Shown piece after piece: positions 25,697 to 36,800 of a stretch of 64,000 bases of DNA (the first letter of the stretch is position 1; every line of letters begins with the position of its first letter). Position numbers and translations under genes: made by a program. The DNA is taken from positions 378,820 to 442,819 of the forward strand of contig NW_019091407.1 of NCBI RefSeq assembly GCF_001949145.1, in the 5' to 3' direction. Source of the stretch: Acanthaster planci. Its lineage: Eukaryota; Echinodermata; Asteroidea; Valvatida; Acanthasteridae. The notes beneath the pieces were generated by a model that worked only from the letters and a program-made list of their open reading frames with translations, made no database searches and had not been told where the DNA came from.

Positions 25697-26373
25697 GCAT
25701 CCGGAACTCTGGCGTGGTGGGAGTTTGCAACTGGCCAGTGCTATCACGTTCAATCATTTTTTGGAGAACGATTCCTAGCTGAAACCGCCTCAAGAAACAC
25801 TCATGTCAGAATTTTACCTTTGTCTTCCTCAAGTAATATTTTGGAAAAGTCACTAGGAAATGGGTAAAAAAAATAGAATTTCGTTGACGACCTTTCGCTT
25901 CCAGCAATATCGTTCCTGGGTCTCCTTAATTGTTCATGCGCGTTTTTTTCACTCCCCGTGCTTATGAGAAAATGACAACGCAAAGATTTACCTACTTGCA
26001 CTCGATAGATTCTAGATTCAGTCAGGTTGACCTGAGACAGTTCTTGTCAGCAAAAGTTAAAAATTAAAATAAATTCTTAAAAGATTTTGAGCTTTTTTCA
26101 TGTTGGCTTTTACCGACAGACTATCATGAAGTATAGTTACTTTGCTAACAAGACCACAGAGTTGCACTTTTCTTCATGTTTTTAAAGCTTTTCAGAAGTG
26201 ATTGGTCAATTTTTGGCAGGATATATCGTTTAGGTCTTGTAATTTTTCCTTTTCTATAAACTAATGTGCTTGCAAACATACTTTTATAAAGGCCTTTTAA
26301 AAGAACGGGAAAGAAATTACAAATTCTAAAATGACTGCATGCTATTTTTTCTATCCAAGGGTTTCCGGTTGCG
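25697..26373. mobile_element. Non-autonomous TIR element, copy A of a two-copy family
   Basis: Matches the segment at 28865-29631 over most of its length (shared: CTATCACGTTC, TCTTCCTCAAGTAA, ATTTTGGAAAAGT, CAAAGATTTACCTAC, CCAAGGGTTTCCGG). Ends are the diverged forms CATCCGGAACTCTGG and CCAAGGGTTTCCGGTTG of the family TIR. Same orientation as copy B. No ORF of note. Confidence 0.72.
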
Positions 26374-27920
26374 TGCTACCAGGGGGTCCACTTTCAGGCT
26401 TTATCCCATAGTTGAAATGATCGACGGTCATTCGAACCCGGCTTGAAAAGCCCGACACAACGGTAAAAAATAATACAGTTGAAAAAGTAAGATAAATAAA
26501 CAATTCCTGCAGTAAGAACAGTTATTCTTAGAAAATTAAGAACAGGATTCATCCCAGTGAGGGTTCTATTCAACTGATCCATCAAGAGCGTGGCTCAATC
26601 TAAACTTTTCGGACTGCATACGTGGAGAAAGTTAATGCGTAGGTTTTTATGTGCCTCTTTAAAAAGCTTAGGCTTTGTCTAAATTGTGAGGTTGAGTCCA
26701 GTAACTAGACCTCACGTGGGTTATAACTGGTTTTCTGCAGCTCATTATAAATAAATATGACGGTAGTGCCGACAGCAGGGATTAATTCACGACCAAATTA
26801 CGGCGCCAATGCAAGATGATATTGAATGGAAGCTTCTTCACCTAGGAGATTTATTTAGTAGACAAATGGAAAACGGAGAGCGAGACATCTCTTGAAGAAC
26901 GGTCTCCAAGGAATTAGAGTTATTAATGTATTGTAGATATGTTTCATTCAAACTCACTACTTCCAAGACTCGAGTTTCTTCAGCAAATTTTTAAATTTCT
27001 CCTTATTTAAAGGCAAAAGCACACAGGCTAAAAATACACAAATCAGACAAGACCCACTGGATAAATACATAAGGAACTGTACCGCTATGTTTTTAAATGA
27101 AGCTGTTTTTTTGGTTCACGGTGAACTATGGAGTCAGGTCCTCGCAGACTTTCCTCCTAGGTCCAAAGGTACAAGTAGCATGCATATATTTTAATGCCGT
27201 GCGGCTTTCGAGTTTCAAGAGGAGTTAACGTAATTCTTGGTATTCGTTACCTTCAAATATCCGCCAATCCACAATTTAAACAAAAGAAACAAAATTTAAA
27301 GGTAAAATAGGGTAGAAGCTCTATCAAGACTTTGTTTGATGACCAACTTCACATAGTTAACCATTGAGCCTGCCAGGTTTCATAATTTCGCTAGAGAAGA
27401 AAGTTGTACATTAATTTGTACATATGCAATATAATCTATAATGTTACTAATGTTGGAAAGGATAACTCTAACCCTGCTTAAGAGATGTGTGTACCTCCCG
27501 TTATAAAGAGATAATTTGTCTAATTGTTGAATATAGGCCTAACTTTCTGTGTATCTATATACTTCCGTTTATTTGTTAATCATCCCCAACCCCTTTTCAT
27601 GAGCAAATTTGAGGCTATTATTCCAAAAGATATATCCTCTCTGGCAGACTAGGTTTTAAGTTTTATTTTCATTTTTGAGAAAAAGTTTTTACTCTCATAG
27701 GTGTTCCATTTGGATTTCGAGTATTTACCCAACTGATTTAAAAACACCGACCAATAATTATCCTTAACAATTGGAAACAGTAAGATTGCGCCTTTCACAT
27801 GATCAGCTTGAGGAAACTTGTAGACCTGTATGTGCGCTATTTCTCCCCCATGGCTGTGAAAACGACCTTATTCTATCCCATCATGCACTGCAGTAAACAC
27901 AGTGATACGTCATCACAACA

Positions 27921-28168
27921 GGGGCCAATTTCGTAGAGCTGCTTAAGCACAAAATTTGCTTAAGCGCCAAAAATCCTTGCTTAAAAAACGAAGGTTACCA
28001 GCTCAAAATCTATGCGATTGTCATACCAATCAAAATACAGGTGAATACCATTCTAGACAACATAGGCCTACATCACATGGAGACTTGGCTGGTAACCTGA
28101 TTGGTCAACCAAGCTTTCTTCACGCTTAAGCATATTTAGTGCTTAAGCAGCTCTACGAAATTGGCCCC
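27921..28168. mobile_element. 248-bp MITE with GGGGCCAATTTCGTAGAGC termini
   Basis: Left end GGGGCCAATTTCGTAGAGCT and right end AGCTCTACGAAATTGGCCCC are exact complements; the pairing continues through GCTTAAGCAC / GTGCTTAAGC with internal repeats of GCTTAAGC. No coding capacity. Elements with very similar ends are, to my memory, common in marine invertebrate genomes, but I cannot confirm that here. Confidence 0.85.
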
Positions 28169-28864
28169 AGTGCATTAGAAGACAACCTCGACTCCATGGG
28201 CTGCGTGCCCGTTTCTTCACTAGCGCAAGACAAGGTGGGAACCAACATGGCGCGGCAAGATCCTACCCATATAAGGAACGAGGCTAGGCTAAAGAGTACG
28301 AAATGAATACGCTCACAACATTGATGTCCATTATATATAACGGATATCAATGGTGTAAGAGGCATTTAGCACGAGAACCAGCCGCCGAGCGCGTGAACTA
28401 AATGACACGCTCGCGTACTCCACTTTCTGCTTCAAAATGACGTCACACTTCAGTACTCTCTTGGTTTATCAGTTAATTCACCTGCAGGAAACGACGGGAG
28501 GTCAACCATTCTTTGTCTGACATTGCCACGCGTGCTCCGAAAATGCGGTCCGGTTACAGTCGGCGACGGCCGAGTCGCAGGCCCTACTTTCTTTTCCTAC
28601 CTGTTCGTACGCTGTTCAGCGTGTCTGTTAGCCCACGACCTAGAGGATTCGTTGAATGGTGGAGGCTACGCCAACTAATGTCTGCGTATGAAACCAATGC
28701 TCGAATTAATGGTCTAGTTTTCAAAGGAGTGTAGGCCTCACTTTTCAAAATGCTGACAGGCTTCGAGACTATACTTTTAGGGGTGATCAACTTTAGAGAA
28801 TTTTCCTTCAAACGTTTACGGATACCAAGTAGAGAATAGAGCCAGAAAGAAACAGGTCACACAG

Positions 28865-29631
28865 CTTCCGGAACCCTGGAGCGGTCCGCCTACGTGGAGT
28901 TTACATTGGGCCGTCCTATCACGTTCGATAATTTTTTGAAAAATAATTCCTTACTGAAACCACCCCATGAAACCCTCATGTTGGAATTATTTATCTTTAT
29001 CTTCCTCAAGTAACATTTTGGAAAAGTAACCTGGAGATGGGTTAAAAATGAATTTTATTAAAGAACTTTCAGCGATATCGTACCTAGGTGTCTTTGTTCA
29101 TGCACGTTTGTTTTCACTCGCCGTGCTTTCTTGAAAACGAGATTGTACAACCTTGCAAAGATTTACCTACCTGCAGCCAATGGGTTCCAGATCCGTTGAG
29201 TTGACATCACGTATATAGTAGTTGTCAGCAAAGGTTGGATAAATATTAGAATCTTTTGTAAAAGTAGAATATTGCTTAATGTATTTTTACCTTATAAATT
29301 ATAAAAGTGTAAAACCATTTTGATTTGTTTTATTTCCGCTTTTACCCACACACAACCATCAATTTCGAACCGTTAATGTTCATCTGCGTACGAGACTGCC
29401 GCATTGCACTGTTGTTCATGTATTTCAGATTTTCGGAAGTAATGGGTCAATTTTTGGCAAGATAGTTCTCTTTTAGATCCGGTAATTTTTCAGTTTCTAT
29501 AAATTGATATACTAGCAAATATTTTTCCAAAGCCCTTTTTACTAGTTGGATTTTTAAAGAAGAAACTGAACGAAAATTTTACAAATTCTAAAATCTTTAC
29601 ACCTTATTTTCCTTTCCAAGGGTTCCGGAAG
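28865..29631. mobile_element. Non-autonomous TIR element, copy B
   Basis: Begins CTTCCGGAACCCTGGA and ends with its near-perfect reverse complement TCCAAGGGTTCCGGAAG, giving a TIR of about 16 bp. Sequence between the TIRs aligns with copy A at 25697-26373. No transposase, so mobilised in trans if at all; superfamily not assigned. Confidence 0.78.
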
Positions 29632-30406
29632 CGCGCCATCAGGGGTCAACTTTCAGGTTCTATTAAAAGAAAATTAATGACAAATGGGAGGTTACCTCTG
29701 ATTTGACGTGTGTCTCAGCCACCTGAGAAAGTTGTGAGTATTTTTTTTCTGATTATTTGAGGCTAGTTATCAAGTTGTCTACAGAAGTTTGTGTACTGGT
29801 CTGTTCAGAAAACGTTAATCTGTGACTGGTCTGCAACCTTTCTGGTCATTTTGTGGTAGCGCCCTCAATCAATCTCTTTTACGATTAAACGTGCAGTTAA
29901 TTTTTGTCACCTGAGCTTTCCTTGTAATCACTGTGTATGTTGGGAACATGACAAAAAGGCACATAAATTTGAAAATTACAATTTTTCTGATATATGACGG
30001 ACTCTATCATACCATGACCGAATCAAGATCACAGTCCAAACATATTTGCCTAGTTTCATGACTGAGAAATGACATACAAGCGACTGATAATGCGACTAGT
30101 ATCGGTTCATGCATTCTGCGCATGCGGTATAACCATTACATATACAGAGCAACAACTCTAGCTCGTCTGGCGTGGTAATGTAAAAAATCTTTATGTTCTT
30201 GGACAAAAAACTGATTGCACTCTCATTGCTTATGCTTGTTTAGTGGGTGAATGAAGAGTTTAGAGTGTCACTGAGTGTAGGGAATTGGTTTGCACTTAAA
30301 TAAGATGGCTTTGCTCTATGCTCGAATTTAGGCCTAGGCCTATTTTAGAAATTAAGCCTAGGGCCCGGCATATGGCGGTAGTAGAGCGCCACTACTCGAG
30401 TCTATA

Positions 30407-30939
30407 GCCCCACTAGTGTGGCACAGACTCTCACTCCCTCTCCAACCTTAGCCACATATCTGGATACTCAATTTCATGTCGGCGTACTGAATATTTTCGG
30501 GGCACCCACTTATCATCGTGGGCGCAATTTCTTTTGCACACAGAGGTGATCCTTAGCCTCTCCGCTTTCTTAGCGCTATTTATTGAATGATTTCACTCAT
30601 GTTGTTCTGGTATTTTTCAGTCTTTTTGCCTTCACCCTTTCGTAATGTTCAATGAGTTTATTTTAAAGAGGGCGACTGTGAGAGCGAGCCAGTGAGATTG
30701 ATTGGGTGAACGCAAAAAGACCGGAAAATACCAGAACAACATGAGTGAAATCATTCAATAAATGGCGCCAAGAAAGCGGAGAGACTAAGGATCATCTTTG
30801 TGTGCAAAAGAAATTGCCCCCACGATGATAAATGGGTGGGCCGAAAATGTTTAGTACGCCGACATGAAATTGCATATACGGATGTGGGGCTAAGGATGGA
30901 TTGGGAGTGAGAGTACAGTATGTGCCACACTAGTGGGGC
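30407..30939. mobile_element. Foldback (palindromic) element, about 0.53 kb
   Basis: Two long inverted arms (about 30407-30640 and 30700-30939) meet around a short loop; the ends are GCCCCACTAGTGTGGCAC and its exact reverse complement. Arms match at high identity (for example ACCAGAACAACATGAGTGAAATC against its complement in the other arm). No ORF inside. No clear target-site duplication. A non-autonomous foldback or long-TIR MITE; superfamily not assigned. Confidence 0.85.
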
Positions 30940-30994
30940 AAACCTGACTATTGCATGCGCATTGCCACCGCTTGCAGTTTAATAGTTTAATAGT

Positions 30995-31719
30995 GGAGCG
31001 TTAGTCATGTTAGCATTCTTCTTTTTCAATGTTGGACGGGATCGTTATACTAACACTCCACGCCTGTACATATAGTAAGGTTGAAACGGTTCCAAGACTC
31101 ACCAAAAATACCTCTATCACCACCTACTGGCAGCGTAAATGCCAATATTAAACAGTTGGGGCTCCAATAATATTTTTGACTTCAAAATCTGTCAAAATTC
31201 GACTGTCTTTGCTGGACACATGCACAGCACTCTATGGAGGAACATTGTCCTCTAACGAAATCGCAGGAGATGCCCAAATGCAGTTGGGGCACAAGACGTA
31301 TTGACAAGGAAGCAGTTGTTGGGAGCACTCCCAACCGTCACGATCAACAGGTCTTGTGCCCAGACCACGTATGGGCCACTCTTGTGTGTTTCAGGGAGGA
31401 CCATGTTTCGCCCATAGAGTTATTGCGTATTCTAAATCTCGATACATGCACTTGAAAGGTACAGGCGGCGAAAAGTTCAAGTGCTGTGCATGTATCGAGC
31501 GAAAACGGTCGGATTTTGACAGATTTTGAAGTCAGAAATATCATTGAAGCCCCAACCGTTTGACGTTGGCATTTATGGAAGCCAGTAGGTGGTGATAGAA
31601 GTATTTTTGGTGAGTCTTTGAAATTTTTAAGAACCGTTTCAACCTTACTATATGTACAGGCGTGGAGTGTTAGTATGACAATCCCGTCCAAAATTGAAAA
31701 ATAGGAATACTAACGCTCC
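30995..31719. mobile_element. Second foldback element, about 0.72 kb
   Basis: Starts GGAGCGTTAG and ends CTAACGCTCC. Arms at about 30995-31225 and 31478-31719 are near-complementary (shared stretches include CGCCTGTACATATAGTAAGG, TACTGGC..GCC and AAAATCTGTCAAAA). The 250-bp centre contains further inverted motifs (GGGGCACAAGAC / GTCTTGTGCCC). No coding capacity; the ORFs over it follow arm symmetry. Confidence 0.82.
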
Positions 31720-31880
31720 TCTTAGTTGAGCTACTGCCAGCTAATGTTTGGCTGGCTAGCTGCAGACGGACAGGACTGGGACCGTATATTTATTACCGCT
31801 GCAATACCGGTTGAGTAATGTGAACATGATATAAACACTTAGCACCGATATGAAAGGAGTTCCTCATTTGAGGTTGGACA

Positions 31881-32513
31881 TTCAATATCAGATCAGGGAC
31901 CAAACCACAATCTAGCTACGACGTCAGGCTATGTATACGCACCTCTTTTGTGCAACGATGACATAATTTTTGAAACTTTTAGATCACGGTTAGCAGATGA
32001 CATCATTCTCTTTATCAGCCAAAAACTTCCTCAGATTGGATCAGATGTACAGGAAACATGCTACCCAAGATCTAAATGAAGCTTTCCTTTCATTTGGTAT
32101 CTATAAAAGTGAATCAAGGAGATTTTTCGGTTGAATCTTGCACTGGATGTGTCAAATTTGGTGGGCAGGCGAGTCCAACTCTGCCGATGAAAAAGTTTAC
32201 CCGAAAAAATGAAGCTTTGCCGAAGTTTACTTCATGCATGAAAATGTTGCCATTAAAAATCTCCATCGATTCACTGTGGCAAATTTTATGTTTACCTTGG
32301 CGATTTTCCAAAAAAGCAATCAGTCAATTTTGCCATAAACTCCAACGGTAACTTAGCATTTCAAATCCCGTTATTTTCCTGATATCACGCGGGAAAATTA
32401 CATCTTTATCACATGACCTCATAAAAATGACGTTATTGCCGCTTGAACTAGTGAAATAAGCAGGAACTAGGAAGTCGCTAGATTGTGGTTTGGTCCCCGA
32501 CCTGAATATTGAA
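31881..32513. mobile_element. TIR element, about 0.63 kb, with a possible reverse-transcriptase scrap
   Basis: Terminal inverted repeats of about 35 bp (TTCAATAT...GGGACCAAACC..CAATCTAGC and complement) bound the segment. Inside, near 31990-32030, the plus strand reads LADDIILFISQ, similar to the (Y/L)ADD catalytic box of LINE reverse transcriptases, followed by a stop. The coding scrap may be captured or coincidental. Confidence 0.6.
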
Positions 32514-33873
32514 CAAGTAGGCTAGGCCTAACTGTTCGATATTCCAAAGTTGAAGACGTAACTGTTTGACATTATTTGGCATGTTTGGCGACTGCTCAGG
32601 ATGTACATCCTTAGAAACGATGGAGTGCCAAAGGGACAACAAACAAACTGCCCATCTACATTTCAGGGCTTGTATAACCACCAAAACCCCATGCCGTGGG
32701 TTACAAGGCATGCAATTCAAGGAGTTGTTGTAGATTGAGGAGAACAATGAGATCGGATTCAATGTAATCTCTGGGAAGAGTTCCATATATGGAATTAATT
32801 AATTATTCCCTACAGTGACCTATTAGCCGTCAGATAGCAAAAAAGTCAAGAAAAGTTCTACTTCGGAGGAAAAAAAAACTAAGTCTAAGTTGTTTACATA
32901 GAAAACACTATTCAGACCTGTCTCATATTTGCACAGGTTGTCGAGTGGCGTCCGTAAATTTCCTAATCTCCAGGTGGGACATGGGATTTGGGTATTTTAT
33001 TTCAGTTTCAGAAAAGTGTGTTGTGATGCATTCCCTTTCCTAGTCTGGTTTGAAAGCAAAGAACTCCACCGACAAGACTTAATATAGCTGTAGCTGCTTT
33101 GTGGAAAACTGCATTGCCCTAGTAGAAATGGAGGCAGTGGGGTCACTAAAATGTACAGTCCAGTTTGAAAATAAGTTTAGACCCGGGGTGTGGGCTTGAT
33201 ATTGTTTCGAGTGAAATAGTTTTGATGAAAACAGTAAGTATATAAAACTAACCCTTTTTTCCTCTAATAATAATATTGGGGTAAAAAAGTATCGCCTACA
33301 TGTCAGGGTTTGTTTGACTCCAAAAAACTATATGCCCAGGGTTGGGTCTATGGGAGAGAGTTGTGTGTGTATACATCATTTTGAAATGGCATGTTTAATA
33401 CAACTAAGGTGATGTGGATGCGCAGGATGACGCAATTTGGTTTTTTGTCCCTTTTGCACTCCATCATTTCTAGGGGTGTGCCCCCTGAATGTCAAACGGT
33501 CACTTGTTCAACACTGAATGTTGACTGAAGAAAGGGAAACTTACTTCACATTGATACACTTAGTACAGATGTTGCTGTGGGTGAAACCCAATTGAGCACA
33601 TATATTGAAGTCATGCCATCATTATTTGCTTCAAAATTATCATCAGACAAAGACAAAATCTTCGATATTTCGTTTGCCAAGTTTGAGGTCACATTTCAGC
33701 ACTTTCAGTTTTTTAACGTAAGGGAGACTTTTTGAGCATTTTACACCAGAGACTAGGACTTTTAATAATGTCAGATTTTGTCACAAACTTTCTTTGCAAG
33801 TTAAACTTGGGAAGAAACTATTGTTCATTTTTACTAGAATGGTCCTGATAGTGCGGTGGGAGAGACAACAGCA
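32514..33873. other. Region upstream of the DNAJC4-like gene
   Basis: Unique-looking AT-rich sequence; the promoter and 5' UTR of the DNAJC4-like gene should lie in its right part. No clear core promoter motif is visible. Confidence 0.4.
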
Positions 33874-36800
33874 ATGGATCCAGTTTTAATGATGTGTGTC
33901 AAATGCCAGCAACGTCTGGGGAGAATTATCCAGAGATCGTTCTCTGTACAAAATCAAAGGTGAGCCCAGTGAAGGCTGTAGCTCTGCTTTGCTCTGTGTA
34001 TAGTACCGGTATGTATCACTGGTGCCTACAGGGGGTATTTCTGAATGAAATTGGGAGTAGCTAAGACAGTAAAAATGAGGATTTCCTGTGAGTTTGAAAA
34101 TCCTGTGCAAGTTGCTAATTTTGTACAAATTTTATGATGTTGAATTTTCAATGTAATGTCTCAGACTTGAGAGGCAGTCTCCATTGGTGAGGCCTGTAAA
34201 ATGCTTGGCAACTTTTCTTTTAATCTGAAAATCTTAACAGGCACATAGAGTTTGTTACATTGTGTGACGGCACATTTACTGTAATCAGCTGGCACCAGTA
34301 ACGAGAGCACTACTGGCACCTCAGCTTGAAAATGACACTGCATTTGTTGATGTGAAATTTCTGGGTTTTTTTGTGGAAATATATGTCCAGGAAAGAAAGA
34401 CTTTTGGAATAATAGGCTTTCCAATGAAACTTGTTACCAAAAAAAACCCCAAAATCCCGGATTAATCATTTGCATTTATTGCCTTAAGAAAGATAAAGAG
34501 ACATCTGATATATGTATGCTGTTTTGTCAGCCACAACCTTATACTGTTTTTCCCCATTTGGGAGTTTGTTTTGAAGCGTGCTACAGAGAAACTACTATCA
34601 AGTTCTTGGAGTCAAGAAAACAGCCACACCAAGAGAAATAAAGGCAGCTTATATTGAGCTCTCCAAACAGGTGAATGGAACACTCAAGCCAGGAGAACCT
34701 TTGAGCAATGAATCCAGGTTCTTCTTGCTCCCTCTTCATGAATTATACTCTCACAGTGTATGTGGGTAATTCCAGATATTAGGGGTCAATTTTTTGGGGG
34801 GGGCCCTGTCACATCTGACATGATTTTTGTAAGTTCAGAACACATTTTCTAATTTCCAAGAGTGATGAATTAATGCAAATTACCTTCCAAACAATTAGTA
34901 ATATTCTGAAATCAATTCCAGCGATGTTTCCATGTCAAATAACAAAGGTCAGATATAACAGGGACACAGAAATGTCACACTTTGGACCCCTAATTTCTGG
35001 AATTACCCATGTATGAGAACAACATTTGTGGATATTTTTAAGTTAAGGGTCCATTTAGCAATGTGCCGTATTGGTTACTCTGGAAGGTGTGAGCCATGAT
35101 GTTGTTAATGCATGTATGTTGTTCAAATATTTGCCAATGTAGTTACACCCTGATACCAATCTGAGTATAAAGCAACCGCTGAACGAGCAGAAGGACCAGC
35201 ACAATTCCTTTGTGGAACTCAACCAAGCCTACGCCATCCTCAGCAAGTCACTATCCAGACGAGAGTATGACTTCAGCCTAGATAATCCCGGTACGCAGAC
35301 GGTCCGTGTCCATGTGAGGCGAGCCGGCCATGCCACGGCAGACGATCCCTATGACACGCAGCAGGGGCAACAGGACTGGTGAGAAGATTCAGTTCTCCGG
35401 CATTAAAACTGTTTTAGTATTCATTTTTTTTTTAGACTGTTCACATGGTTTTTCCAGATCTTTCAGCAGCCACTGGGATTTTGGGGGAGGATTTCGCTGG
35501 GTTGTAGAAAGTAGAGCACGGCCACTCTCACGCAGACTTGATTCTCCTCTGCAGTTTGCAGTAGGCCTACATCTACTGAGATTGCACAGTACCGTTAATC
35601 TTTAAAATTTATGTGCATGTGTGTGTAGTGACGTCCCTCGGAGAAACATGACCGAACACAAAAGTTTAAACAAAAGTAACATTTCTGCTGTAGTTTGCTG
35701 TATTTCTCCATTAGTGCATTTGCAACATGGAAAAGAGATCCATAGATAGGCCACTGATGTGGTGTGATTTTGAGTGTGACTATCATTATAGCACCTTCAA
35801 ATATTGGACTTTTCTTCGTCAAACACAAATTCATGAAAGTATGTATTCTTATGCTGGTCAGAGAAATGACAGCAAAAACTAAGCACCTACGTGTACATCA
35901 ATCTGTCAATATAAGTTAAACTTTATATCAAAATTTCATTTTCACTGGGTAGGACTGCTGTTTCAACTCGTGTATAAGTTTATATCGACAGAAAGAAACA
36001 TTTCACACTGCAATGTTATCCTCAAGTGAAATTGTGTTGGTCCACTCATGACCACCTGTAAATATTTTGTCACTCCTGCGCTAATGCAGCCAGCATGCTG
36101 TCCTAGAGCACCTGCAAATTCCGCATCATTTTTGTCTGCATTCTCTCCAGATGTAAGTGCCTTCATAACAAACTTACTGCGGACCACACAAGAAGTTCAG
36201 TGTCACTGATGTTCTGTATTGCAATTTTTAGTTCAAATTTGCGGCGGCCTACCTCAAGAATGTGTCTTCATGCAGATTTTGGTCCGACACGTGTACTTCA
36301 AACCAACATGTACATGTATACGCCAAAGACAAGTTGGAAAGATGGTCTGGTAAACTTTCTATAACATTGGAGCCACAATGGTACAAGTCCAAAAAGGGCA
36401 ACCTAGGAAATGTCAGCTCAAGCAAGCATTGTTGAAAGCAGCTGAAACTAGAAAAACTTTTACTGCAGATTTCTGTGAGGTCAGTCACAAAAGCTAGTCT
36501 GTCTATCGGCATTTACATTTTCTGTTTTGATGAATTTTTGTATTGTGGTAAAGATCCTTTCCTTTGTAGAACTAATGCAAAGCAAGATTTTGCGCTTAGT
36601 CAGCGATGTTGACAGATGTGGCCGCCTACACATGCATGTATTATGCACATGTAAATGGCACATGAACCCGTGAACGTGATCGTGCCTCCTTTTTCTCGTT
36701 TTTTGCCAATCTCTTGCAAGTCACCTTTTCCTTTACTCCCAAGCCATTATCATCAGTCCTAATATTTTTATTATTTTTTTTTGCAAATCCTTAATGTTCG

